49,748 bases of DNA from Lentisphaeria bacterium (lineage in GTDB: Bacteria > Verrucomicrobiota > Lentisphaeria > JABSQK01): NCBI GenBank assembly GCA_013215875.1, contig JABSQK010000004.1, positions 1 to 49,748 on the forward strand, read 5' to 3'. The position numbers and the translations under genes were made by a program. Shown here in pieces: positions 42,520-49,748 of this stretch; the first letter of the stretch is position 1; each line of letters starts with the position of its first letter. The notes beneath the pieces were generated by a model. That model saw only the letters and a program-made list of their open reading frames with translations. It was not told where the DNA came from and searched no databases.

Positions 42520-44388
42520 ATGATCAATAAATTAGTGGTTTTTGCTTTTTTATGCCTGGTAAATTTGTTAGTGGCTGAAGAGATAGATCTTGAATCAAGC
42601 GAGTATTCGAAATATATAAAAGGCCAGTTAACCGATGAATGTAAGGCCTTTATAAAAAAACATCCCAAGTTTATTACGAGCTTTCCTGTTCTTGCCAGGT
42701 CCGAAAAAAAATCCTTTCGATGTCTGTTACAAAATGTGGCTGGTGAAACTCGATTAAAATTGGGAGATTTGAAATATGTATTAGCTCTGAAGCCTGATTT
42801 GGATGTAAAAACTAGTGACAAAGATGGGAAAACGGCTCTTTACATCGCAGTTGAAAGCCATAGCAAAGACAAAAAGGATGTAATCAAATTACTTCTTGAA
42901 GCAGGGGCAAACCCTAATATAAAAAGCAACAATAGTGATAAAACAGCTTTTGAACGGTTGACAGTTTTTTATAAAAAACCAGATGATCGTTATGAAATGA
43001 TAGCGCTTTTCTTTAAGCATGGGTTTGATCCAAATACGTACAATCAGAATTATGGAAAACAGGTTGCCCAGACATATTTTGGAAATGATAAAAATCTAAA
43101 GATGGCCAACCTTTTTATTGATAATCCTCGATTTAAAATTGATCTAAGAGAGAAGAATGGGAATAGCTATCTTCATAGAGCAGCAGGAAAGAACGCTATT
43201 AAAATTATGAAGTTGTTAATCAAAAATAAGGCTAGTATTGATGCTTTAAATAAACGTAAAGAAACGCCATTATACGAGGCCGTAGAAATGTCCCATTTTG
43301 AAGCAGTTGAACTACTATTGAATAATAATGCTAATCCCAATATTCGATCAAAAAGCGGTGATCATGTTCTAAATGAGACTAAAGATGAAGATATTCGTGA
43401 ACTATTGATTAAGCATGGGGCAGTTGACAAAAAAAGTATAAAAAAGAAGGAGCCAATAAAGCCCTTCAAACCACAGCTTGAAGTCAGAGTTTTTCAGCCA
43501 AATACCCTCGAGGCATCACTATTGGTATCGTATAACTTTGCACATATAAAAGCAGAGGAAATCAAAAATCTTACGCTCACTCGTCTTTCAGGTAAAAAAT
43601 GGGAGAAAAGAGTCGGTCTAAAGATTAAGTCGAAAAAAGGGAAATACCTGGATACAAAGTTAGGTGCCGGAAAAACGTACAGATATGAATTAAAACTTGA
43701 AACCCTGGAGCAAACATATACGGAAAGATCAATATCAATTACTGCGCACATCCTCAAAACCCCCCGTATAAAACCACAAAAACCTACGAATTTAAAATTA
43801 ATACCAGTGCTAAATAAAAAGGGAGATTTTGATATTAAGGTTACATGGGAATTAGCAAATAAGCTGACAAAAAATGATTGGTACTGTGTACGAAAAGTGA
43901 GCCCTCGGCGGAAATACCGTTTTTCCTGGGATAACCCAAATAATGATAAGTCCGCAATAAATGCCACAAGCGCGATTGTGGAAGGCTATCTCTTTAAATC
44001 AGGGGAGGTAAAAATTAAGGTTGTGGGTCGTTTGAATAGCTACTATTATGATGAAGTGGAAGAAACGATTACTGTACCACAACATTATTTTGCTCCCCTA
44101 AGTATTAATGATTTAACGACTAGTAGAAAACAATCAAAAATAAAAATATATTTCTATGATTATGATTTTACCGGCATTGTAAATGTAAAATTTTTAATAA
44201 ATGACAGAGTCATGGAAATAAAAGATTTTAAGACTATCACGAAAGAGATGAGTTGCTGGACTGGAAAGTTGGTTGCTGGAAAAAACTATAAAATAAAGAC
44301 ACAACTCACTGATATCTTTGGTAGAAAAAAAGAATCACGAGAAAGGAAAATAGAACTTCTTGTTCCTCGACGAAATACATCGAATTGA
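42520..44388 (+). CDS. Exported ankyrin-repeat protein
   Basis: 622 residues with a signal peptide (MINKLVVFAFLCLVNLLVAE). Ankyrin repeats run from about 95 to 310: DKDGKTALYIAVESHS.., NKRKETPLYEAVEMSHFEAV and AVELLLNNNANPNIRSKSGD match the (T)PLxxA..xx..VxxLLxxGAxxN consensus. The C-terminal half (about 325-615) seems made of beta-sandwich, fibronectin-type-III-like domains. It has no enzymatic motif, so protein binding outside the cytoplasm is likely. Its base composition is clearly more AT-rich than the neighbouring genes and its codon use leans to A/T third positions, which hints at recent acquisition or weak expression. The partner is unknown. Confidence 0.8.
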   Translation: MINKLVVFAFLCLVNLLVAEEIDLESSEYSKYIKGQLTDECKAFIKKHPKFITSFPVLARSEKKSFRCLLQNVAGETRLKLGDLKYVLALKPDLDVKTSDKDGKTALYIAVESHSKDKKDVIKLLLEAGANPNIKSNNSDKTAFERLTVFYKKPDDRYEMIALFFKHGFDPNTYNQNYGKQVAQTYFGNDKNLKMANLFIDNPRFKIDLREKNGNSYLHRAAGKNAIKIMKLLIKNKASIDALNKRKETPLYEAVEMSHFEAVELLLNNNANPNIRSKSGDHVLNETKDEDIRELLIKHGAVDKKSIKKKEPIKPFKPQLEVRVFQPNTLEASLLVSYNFAHIKAEEIKNLTLTRLSGKKWEKRVGLKIKSKKGKYLDTKLGAGKTYRYELKLETLEQTYTERSISITAHILKTPRIKPQKPTNLKLIPVLNKKGDFDIKVTWELANKLTKNDWYCVRKVSPRRKYRFSWDNPNNDKSAINATSAIVEGYLFKSGEVKIKVVGRLNSYYYDEVEETITVPQHYFAPLSINDLTTSRKQSKIKIYFYDYDFTGIVNVKFLINDRVMEIKDFKTITKEMSCWTGKLVAGKNYKIKTQLTDIFGRKKESRERKIELLVPRRNTSN

Positions 44389-44431
44389 ATTAGAGAAACT
44401 CAGGAATTATTTTTACTTTTATTTACACAAT

Positions 44432-44953
44432 CTATTCTCCTTCTCCTGGTACATGCATATCACCCATTTCTTCAATCATTTCACCCATCTCAACTTCAAT
44501 TGGTTCTACTTTTTGAGGTGAATTCTGGACAGGTATTTTCTTTTGTTTTGGATTTACCTGCTGAACCGGGGCCTGCATTTTTCCAACAACCGGAGCTTCC
44601 ATATCTCCCATAATATGCCTTTCTACTTTTTTGTTGCAGCCTATAAACAGGAAGAAGGGACTCAAGAATGTAAATATGGCTGCTGCATACTGAAACACCT
44701 TGAGTCTCGGTAATTCCTGTTTGCTGCAGTCGGCTGTTACGATTGTGCCATCCGGCCGTTTGTAATAGCGTATGCAGGGGGTTTCTGTTTGTTTTTCAAT
44801 AAAGCTGAGAATTTCATCTTCTGTCATTGCGGATATATTGTGCACGTTTTTACGGCAGTGCGAACAATTGCGTGTTTTGTCATTGCCAGACATTGTATTC
44901 CAACTGGCGGGGCAACTCTTTGCGACTGATAAATTTAGTAAGCGTTTTTCCAT
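44432..44953 (-). CDS. Small Cys-rich membrane protein of unknown function
   Basis: 173 residues from the ATG at 44953, chosen because GGAG lies 8 bases upstream. An upstream in-frame ATG (44992) has no such site. SCPASWNTMSGNDKTRNCSH with Cys14, Cys30 and Cys33, plus Cys60 and Cys76 (a C-P-x-x-W...M-x-G...R-x-C-x-x-C pattern), resembles a family seen in Bacteroidota and Planctomycetota that has no assigned function. The Cys could bind metal. One transmembrane helix (about 87-106) follows, then a tail rich in Pro/Gln/Lys and Met/Glu ending in HVPGEGE. The orientation is probably N-terminus in the cytoplasm. Whether it forms an operon with a neighbour is unclear. Confidence 0.65.
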   Translation of the reverse strand: MEKRLLNLSVAKSCPASWNTMSGNDKTRNCSHCRKNVHNISAMTEDEILSFIEKQTETPCIRYYKRPDGTIVTADCSKQELPRLKVFQYAAAIFTFLSPFFLFIGCNKKVERHIMGDMEAPVVGKMQAPVQQVNPKQKKIPVQNSPQKVEPIEVEMGEMIEEMGDMHVPGEGE

Positions 44954-45048
44954 GATATGATCTCCATTATTTACAGCTATAACGGGGGGCAAATCAGTTT
45001 ATTAGTGAAACGGATCTCTTATTCTTATTTCGAGCCTAAAACTGCGCT

Positions 45049-46059
45049 TTATACCAGTGACACGACTGCTTTAATACAGCCGAATTCGGGATTTGTCCAA
45101 TCCTCGAAATTGGCGATCATCTCGTCGAAACTGACCCTGTGGGTAATCATTGCATCTGCAGAAACCGCTCCGGAGAGGAGGGACTCGATAACAAATTCAA
45201 AGTCGGCGCGGGTGGCATTGCGGGTACTCAATATACTGCTTTCACGTTTATGAAATTCGATATCATCGATGGAAAATTCACCAATAAAAAGGCCAACAAA
45301 AACAAGCGTACCACTATGGGCAAGGTAATTTACTGCACTATTCATCGACTTGGGGCTGCCAGTCGCATCAAATACTGTTGTAGGGAAATCGTTATTTGTA
45401 AGTTCAGCGATTTCATCTTTTGCGGTATCTCCGGCGATGACTGTTGCATAGACACCGAACTTTTCTTTTATAAAATTTAAGCGGCCTTCATTGAGATCCA
45501 TGACAATAACTTTGCAGCCGGCTGCTTTAGCAAACTGTACTACACCGATGCCGATTGGGCCGGCACCGATGACTAAAATAGTATCATCAGTTTCCAGTTT
45601 GGCCCGTCGTACGGCATGAGCTGCAATGGCGAGGGGCTCGATCAATGCCAAATGATCATCGTTTAGGCCATTGGCCTTTACCAAAAACTTTGCTGGCAGG
45701 CTGACGTAATCCTGCATGCAACCATCTCTGTGCACGCCGAGGACCTGCAGGCTCTGGCAACAGTTTTCTTTTCCGCGCCGGCAGGCAATACAGTCGCCAC
45801 ATGAATCGTAGGGCAGTACGGAGACAATGTCACCTTTTTGAAAGTCATCATTGGGGCTTTCGATAACCTCGGCGGAAAGTTCGTGTCCGAGGACTCTAGG
45901 GTATGTGAAAAACGGTTGGCGGCCTTTAAAGGCATGCAGATCTGTGCCGCATATACCGATCTTACGGACCCGTAAATAAAGCTCATTGGGCTTTCTTTCC
46001 GCATCCTCTATTTCTGTAAGCTGGAAATCGCCGGGCTCGTTTAATCGTATTTGTCTCAT
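45049..46059 (-). CDS. Zinc-dependent alcohol dehydrogenase (medium-chain, sorbitol/threonine dehydrogenase-like)
   Basis: 336 residues with AAGGAC 6 bases upstream of the ATG. ICGTDLHAFKGRQPF gives catalytic Zn ligand Cys37, and VLGHELSAEVIE gives His59-Glu60. The structural zinc site is CGDCIACRRGKENCC (Cys87, Cys90, Cys93, Cys101). The Rossmann motif GAGPIGIGVVQFAKA with downstream Asp in VIVMDLNEGR suggests NAD. It belongs to the sugar/polyol/threonine dehydrogenase branch of the MDR superfamily. The substrate is unknown. It is cytoplasmic. It lies divergent to fdhD with a 172-base spacer, so they could share regulation. Confidence 0.92.
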   Translation of the reverse strand: MRQIRLNEPGDFQLTEIEDAERKPNELYLRVRKIGICGTDLHAFKGRQPFFTYPRVLGHELSAEVIESPNDDFQKGDIVSVLPYDSCGDCIACRRGKENCCQSLQVLGVHRDGCMQDYVSLPAKFLVKANGLNDDHLALIEPLAIAAHAVRRAKLETDDTILVIGAGPIGIGVVQFAKAAGCKVIVMDLNEGRLNFIKEKFGVYATVIAGDTAKDEIAELTNNDFPTTVFDATGSPKSMNSAVNYLAHSGTLVFVGLFIGEFSIDDIEFHKRESSILSTRNATRADFEFVIESLLSGAVSADAMITHRVSFDEMIANFEDWTNPEFGCIKAVVSLV

Positions 46060-46231
46060 AAAAGTCCTTATTATTCAGGCTAGTGGTGAATAAACAACAC
46101 TATTTAACAGCGATGTAATGTCAATAAAGCAGTAATGAGGAATGCCAAATAAATCGAGAATCAGCGATTGCGATTTCCAGGTTCTGCAGCATTTTTATAG
46201 ATAGTTGAATCAAAGGAAATAGAGTATAGAT

Positions 46232-47044
46232 ATGTCAGTCGAATCGAAAAACATTTTGCGGGTAAATGCCGGCAAAGCAAAGGAAGTCTCCGATGCCTTG
46301 CTTTGCGAAGCGCCTATGCAAGTTTTGATTAACGAGGAAAATTATACCTCGACGATGCGTACAGCGGGCCATGACCGTGAGTTGGTGCGTGGCATCTTGT
46401 ATACGGAAGACATTCTCGCTGAATCGAACGAATACTTTGACTATTCGGTGTTGGAGCCGGACGGGCTGATTAGCAGTGTGAACATAAATATTCCCGAGGT
46501 ATTTTTATGCGACAAAAATACCGAGCGGCGCAACATGTCCTCCTCCTCTTGTGGTTTATGCGGCAAAACCAGTCTGGACCTGGCCGACTTTACGATCACC
46601 GATATGACTTTGCGTGCTGATGCACCATTTTCTGTTGAGCAAATAAAAGAGATGATGGCGCAAATGGCTGAGCAACAAATTATTTTCAAAGAGACGGGGG
46701 CCTGTCATGCCGCCGCGATGTTTGACAGTGCAGGTGTTTGCCTGACAGTGATGGAAGATATCGGCCGGCACAATGCGGTAGATAAATGCATCGGCACATT
46801 ATTACTCAAGGAACAACTTGAGTCGGCTGTGGTGATGACAGTGAGCGGCCGCATCTCTTATGAAATTGTCTACAAAGCGATACGCGCTGGCATTTCATTC
46901 CTAGTGGCTGTTTCTGCACCCTCGGCACTGGCAGTTGATATGGCGGAAAAGGCTGGCATGGTACTCATCGGATTTTGTCGCGATGAACGGCTGACAGTTT
47001 ATACGCACCAGGATCTTATTACACTAAATGAAAGGGAGAATTAA
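46232..47044 (+). CDS. fdhD: Formate dehydrogenase accessory sulfurtransferase FdhD
   Basis: 270 residues. The essential CxxC is in SSSSCGLCGKTS (Cys107, Cys110). TGACHAAAMFD and EDIGRHNAVDKCIG are strong signatures of FdhD. VSGRISYEIVYKAIRAGI and the C-terminal FCRDERLTVYTH complete it. FdhD transfers sulfur (from IscS) to the molybdenum or tungsten bis-MGD cofactor of formate dehydrogenase and is needed for its activity. No formate dehydrogenase or molybdopterin gene is in this window, so it acts on an enzyme encoded elsewhere. AAAGGAAA is 16 bases or so upstream of the ATG, a loose fit. The next gene begins directly after the stop. Confidence 0.95.
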   Translation: MSVESKNILRVNAGKAKEVSDALLCEAPMQVLINEENYTSTMRTAGHDRELVRGILYTEDILAESNEYFDYSVLEPDGLISSVNINIPEVFLCDKNTERRNMSSSSCGLCGKTSLDLADFTITDMTLRADAPFSVEQIKEMMAQMAEQQIIFKETGACHAAAMFDSAGVCLTVMEDIGRHNAVDKCIGTLLLKEQLESAVVMTVSGRISYEIVYKAIRAGISFLVAVSAPSALAVDMAEKAGMVLIGFCRDERLTVYTHQDLITLNEREN

Positions 47045-47959
47045 ATGGACGAATATTTTATCTGCAGTCTGGCAAAGGTTGTCATTGCGATTGCCTGGGC
47101 GGATGACGAACTGGCACATGAAGAAGTGAATGCCTTAAAGGATCTTATTTTTCAACTCGACGGGATTTCCGAACGCGGCTGGAAAGAACTGGAAATGTAT
47201 ATGGTAAAACCCGTCGGCGCAGACGAACGCGAACGCTTGATAACCAATCTTCTGGAAGAAACAAAAACCGCCGAACAAAAAGCAACAATCATTTCAACAA
47301 TTCAGACACTTATCGAAGCGGATGAGAATATAGACTCTGCGGAAAAAGAGGCAATGAGCTTACTTAAAGAGGCTGTGGAGGATCACAGTACTGGTTTTGG
47401 CAGAATTATCTCCAAGTTGCTTGGTGGTTCCATTGCCAAGCGCCGGCAAAAATTTGATGATGCCCCCAACCGTGATGTGCTCTTTGACGACTACGTGCAC
47501 AACAATGTCTATTTCCATGTGAAGCATGATAAGAAACAATTGCATGTAAAAGATGACAAGGAGCTTTATTTCATATGCTCCCTGGCGGCCCTAATGGGCT
47601 ATGTGGCCAAATGCGATTTGCACGCATCGGAAAATGAGGCGACCGCAATTATTAAAATTCTCAAGGATGATTGGGAACTGCATCCAGATGATGCGCAGTA
47701 TCTTGCCGAAATTGTCACCACCGCAAACGTGGAAAACTGGGATCGATTTCGTTATACCCGCCACTTTTTTGATCAGACGACTCGTGAGCAACGACTCAAA
47801 TTTGTTGATTCATTGTTTAGCATTGCCAATAGTTGTGGAGGGACAAGCACGGAGGAAATCGAGAGCATACGATCTCTGTCAAATTTCCTGAAGCTGTCTA
47901 ACAAAGAGTTTATTACCGCAAAGCTGAAGATTTCTCGTGAGGATCGTAATGGACTTTAG
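47045..47959 (+). CDS. TerB-like tellurite-resistance-domain protein
   Basis: 304 residues, starting at the base after the fdhD stop. The N-terminal half (YFICSLAKVVIAIAWADDEL, then LIEADENIDSAEKEAMSLL) has the helix-acidic loop-helix pattern of the TerB family, with Asp/Glu pairs that could bind metal. The C-terminal half (YFICSLAALMGYVAKCDLHA.. ) repeats it, so the protein looks like two TerB-like modules joined by a linker. It has no transmembrane segment. TerB-like domains are widespread and bind metals or form scaffolds. The link to FdhD is only by position. The end overlaps the next gene by 11 bases. Confidence 0.7.
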   Translation: MDEYFICSLAKVVIAIAWADDELAHEEVNALKDLIFQLDGISERGWKELEMYMVKPVGADERERLITNLLEETKTAEQKATIISTIQTLIEADENIDSAEKEAMSLLKEAVEDHSTGFGRIISKLLGGSIAKRRQKFDDAPNRDVLFDDYVHNNVYFHVKHDKKQLHVKDDKELYFICSLAALMGYVAKCDLHASENEATAIIKILKDDWELHPDDAQYLAEIVTTANVENWDRFRYTRHFFDQTTREQRLKFVDSLFSIANSCGGTSTEEIESIRSLSNFLKLSNKEFITAKLKISREDRNGL

Positions 47960-48410
47960 GGATATCTCTGAAGTAGGTACTGACTATAGCGCGACATCTG
48001 TCTTACAGCGCTTTGTTGCGGCCCTGGGCTTTCGCTACTATTGGGCGACACATGAAATAGACGATGACGACCTGCATGCCAGAGCAGCGGGCGATTGTAT
48101 GTCGATTCAGGAATTGATTGATCATATCGATGGCCTGGTACATATGTCAGCAGAAAGTCTCAAATGCGATTTAAGTGAAAACACGGAACCACGCAGAAAG
48201 ACTCTGGAAAATCTCTCCACTCTATATGAGCAATGCGAAACAATTTCAGATCTTGCAGATTTCGCAATTAGGGGTAATCCGCTCTTTTATATGATGAACG
48301 GGCCCTTGTCTGATGCCTTAACACACGTGGGACAGATAAACATGATTCGCCGGCTCGATGGTAATCCCGTGGCCAAGGTGAATTACTTCAAAGGGCAAGC
48401 ACCCGAATAG
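47949..48410 (+). CDS. DinB-like four-helix-bundle protein
   Basis: 153 residues from the ATG at 47949, overlapping the TerB-like gene by 11 bases. A GTG at 47937 is a weaker start. The all-helical pattern, with MSIQELIDHIDGLVHMSAES early and LTHVGQINMIRRLDGNPV near the end, matches the DinB/DUF1572 fold. The His in the first helix and the conserved His in the last (LTHVGQINMIRR) are likely metal ligands. Some DinB-like proteins are thiol transferases with bacillithiol or mycothiol, but most are uncharacterised. It is cytoplasmic, and the third gene of the fdhD run. Confidence 0.75.
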   Translation: MDFRDISEVGTDYSATSVLQRFVAALGFRYYWATHEIDDDDLHARAAGDCMSIQELIDHIDGLVHMSAESLKCDLSENTEPRRKTLENLSTLYEQCETISDLADFAIRGNPLFYMMNGPLSDALTHVGQINMIRRLDGNPVAKVNYFKGQAPE

Positions 48411-48490
48411 TCAATCAGGCTAGCAAACCTTTACAAAGCCTTTACCAAATTGAGCAGTCATTTTACTTGATGGTATTCCTGCTAAAGCTA

Positions 48491-48507
48491 TATTGATTGA
48501 ATCAATA
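48491..48507. promoter_or_regulatory. Perfect 17-base palindrome upstream of FGE gene
   Basis: TATTGATT-G-AATCAATA (48491-48498 and 48500-48507 around G48499) lies 12 bases before the ATG at 48520. Its symmetry suits an operator for a dimeric repressor or a translation-limiting hairpin. It does not carry a T-run. The ribosome binding site between it and the start is poor. Confidence 0.5.
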
Positions 48508-48519
48508 GAATGAGATATT

Positions 48520-49473
48520 ATGAGTGATGATTTAGAAAAAAAAGCCTGCTGTACGCCCTCGAATGATTCTTCAGCAGCAACTCGCGAGACGATTGTTTTT
48601 GCCGACACAGGATCTACTGATGGCATGCTCAAACTTGATGCGTGCACATTCCTTATGGGTACGGAAAGTGACGAGGCCTGGGAGTCGGATGGGGAAGGGC
48701 CTATACGCGATGTGCAGATAAAAGAATTTTACCTTGATGAAACAGCGGTGACAAATCGCCAGTTCGAAAAATTCATTAAGGAAACGGGATTTAAAACCGA
48801 AGCGGAAACGTTTGGCTGGTCTTATGTTTTTCATACACAGATACCCAAGAGCAAGCAGGCAACTCTTGTAAAAGATACAGTAGCCGGATTGCAATGGTGG
48901 TGCCAGGTGGAAGGTGCTTATTGGAAAAAGCCGGAAGGCCCGGGCTCAAATTTGAAACGTCGCATGGAACACCCGGCCATACATATCTCCTGGAACGATG
49001 CAATTGCTTATTGTGAATGGGCTGGCAAACGTTTGCCAACTGAGGCTGAATGGGAATATGCTGCTCGTGGCGGGCTCGAACAAAATGTGTATTGCTGGGG
49101 CGATGATCTTACACCTGGTGGTAAACACATGTGCAATATCTGGCAGGGAAACTTTCCGCATGTGGACAGCGGGGAAGATGGATATAAGGGGGCTTGTCCG
49201 GTAAAAGCGTTCAAGCCAAATGGTTTTGGTTTTCATAATATGGCCGGTAATGTCTGGGAATGGTGCGGCGACTGGTGGAGCCCAAGCTATCATCTCAATG
49301 TCTCGATGGACAATCCTCAAGGACCGCCACTGGGTGACAATAAGCTCATGAGAGGTGGCTCGTATCTTTGCCACGATAGTTATTGCAACCGTTATCGGGT
49401 GGCTGCCCGTACAAAAAATACCCCTGATTCATCTACAGGAAACTGTGGTTTCCGCTGTGCGAGAGATGTCTGA
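48520..49473 (+). CDS. Formylglycine-generating enzyme (sulfatase modifying factor)
   Basis: 317 residues, the FGE-sulfatase family. FLMGTESDEAWESDGEGP and YLDETAVTNRQFEKFIKETG open the fold. ISWNDAIAYCEWAGKRLPTE and AEWEYAARGG follow, and NMAGNVWEWCGDWW is the conserved Trp/Glu segment. The decisive motif is RGGSYLCHDSYCNRYRVAAR: Cys284 and Cys289 match the two copper-binding catalytic cysteines of true FGE (many FGE-like proteins lack them). It would oxidise the Cys of C-x-P-x-R in sulfatases to formylglycine in the cytoplasm, as needed by the two Cys-type sulfatases here. No signal peptide is visible. A Cys-Cys pair at 10-11 is not part of the core. The stop overlaps the next start by 8 bases. 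Confidence 0.93.
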   Translation: MSDDLEKKACCTPSNDSSAATRETIVFADTGSTDGMLKLDACTFLMGTESDEAWESDGEGPIRDVQIKEFYLDETAVTNRQFEKFIKETGFKTEAETFGWSYVFHTQIPKSKQATLVKDTVAGLQWWCQVEGAYWKKPEGPGSNLKRRMEHPAIHISWNDAIAYCEWAGKRLPTEAEWEYAARGGLEQNVYCWGDDLTPGGKHMCNIWQGNFPHVDSGEDGYKGACPVKAFKPNGFGFHNMAGNVWEWCGDWWSPSYHLNVSMDNPQGPPLGDNKLMRGGSYLCHDSYCNRYRVAARTKNTPDSSTGNCGFRCARDV

Positions 49474-49748
49474 AACGATTGAAGACAGCAACGCCGGCAA
49501 AATCCTAAAAATTAAGATTGTCATCTTAATCGTCAGCTTGCTGATGGTTTTTTTCCTTAGGGCTCATGGTTTTACGGAATGGTATGGCAAATATACCGAG
49601 CCTCTTGAGGGTGATGAATGTACTTACATGCTCATGGCAAAAATCTGGAATGATGGTGGCATCCCGTATGTCGACATGTGGGACAACAAGCCGATAGGTA
49701 CATTTATCCTATACCGTATTGGCATCGTCATTTGGGGTTACACAGAAA
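49466..49748 (+). CDS. ArnT/PMT-like glycosyltransferase, partial (runs off the window)
   Basis: The ATG at 49466 overlaps the FGE stop by 8 bases, and the frame is open to the end of the window (94 codons). The N-terminus is charged, then a transmembrane helix IKIVILIVSLLMVFFLRAHG. After it, EPLEGDECTYMLMAKIWNDG and IPYVDMWDNKPIG match the first periplasmic loop of GT39/ArnT-type membrane glycosyltransferases: the D/E-E motif and D-x-W-x-x-K-P-(I/P)-G. It would use a polyprenyl-phosphate sugar. The rest of the gene is outside the window. Coupling to FGE is by overlap only. Confidence 0.8.
   Translation, partial: MSETIEDSNAGKILKIKIVILIVSLLMVFFLRAHGFTEWYGKYTEPLEGDECTYMLMAKIWNDGGIPYVDMWDNKPIGTFILYRIGIVIWGYTE

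Noticed and set aside
1-49748. Reassignment of TGA to Trp in the genome
   Set aside because: Many genes in the window end at TGA in sensible places (for example at ATGA overlaps), and only one internal TGA was found.
1-49748. CRISPR arrays, tRNA or rRNA genes, insertion sequences
   Set aside because: No regularly spaced repeats beyond the two 26-mers, no cloverleaf or rRNA-like stretches recognised, and no transposase reading frames.

Overview
The window looks like part of the chromosome of a free-living, probably marine or polysaccharide-degrading bacterium of the PVC group. The closest impression is Lentisphaerota (Lentisphaera-like), with Planctomycetota or Verrucomicrobiota as alternatives. 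This rests on gene content only: a pseudopilin with the H-x9-DG tail, a MoxR/DUF58/VWA/DUF4159 cluster, two FGly-type sulfatases with a true formylglycine-generating enzyme, and Gfo/Idh/MocA, SDR, PhyH and HpcH-aldolase catabolic genes. No rRNA, tRNA, CRISPR array or intact transposase was seen.

Layout. (1) 1-1498: a repeat- and hairpin-rich edge, a minus-strand pseudopilin (439-1170) and, just upstream of it, the cut-off N-terminus of a second pseudopilin. (2) 1787-31314: a 29.5 kb co-directional array, mostly with overlapping or near-abutting genes. It runs MoxR ATPase, DUF58 protein, two membrane VWA proteins, a DUF4175-like membrane protein, a HEAT-repeat protein, an EF-hand protein, a DUF4159 protein, then three very large exported proteins: a glycosidase-like/PQQ-propeller giant, a multi-CBM/NPCBM giant and a beta-helix protein. 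The first giant is interrupted by one in-frame TGA at 20526-20528. The frame stays open on both sides, so the ancestral or expressed product could be 3137 residues. (3) 31315-31723: three hairpins lying between two copies of a 17-bp repeat, one of which is the 3' end of the beta-helix gene. (4) 31724-42165: a catabolic block with SDR, Gfo/Idh/MocA oxidoreductase, Tat-exported sulfatase, sialidase-like protein, YiiX-like papain-fold protein, PhyH dioxygenase, cytoplasmic-looking sulfatase and HpcH/HpaI aldolase. Scraps of decayed genes lie around the sialidase-like gene. (5) 42520-49748: an AT-rich ankyrin protein, a small Cys-rich membrane protein, a zinc alcohol dehydrogenase, an fdhD / TerB-like / DinB-like run, the formylglycine-generating enzyme and the start of an ArnT-like glycosyltransferase.

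How it may work together (inference). The MoxR-DUF58-VWA module resembles Bat/MoxR systems, in which an AAA+ ATPase acts with VWA proteins on folding or assembly of client proteins. Here it is continuous with genes for huge secreted carbohydrate-active proteins, which makes them candidate clients. The FGE would activate both sulfatases in the cytoplasm before any Tat export. The oxidoreductases and the aldolase could process the released sugars. The most interesting points are the single TGA inside the giant gene and the coupling of the MoxR/VWA module to giant surface enzymes.
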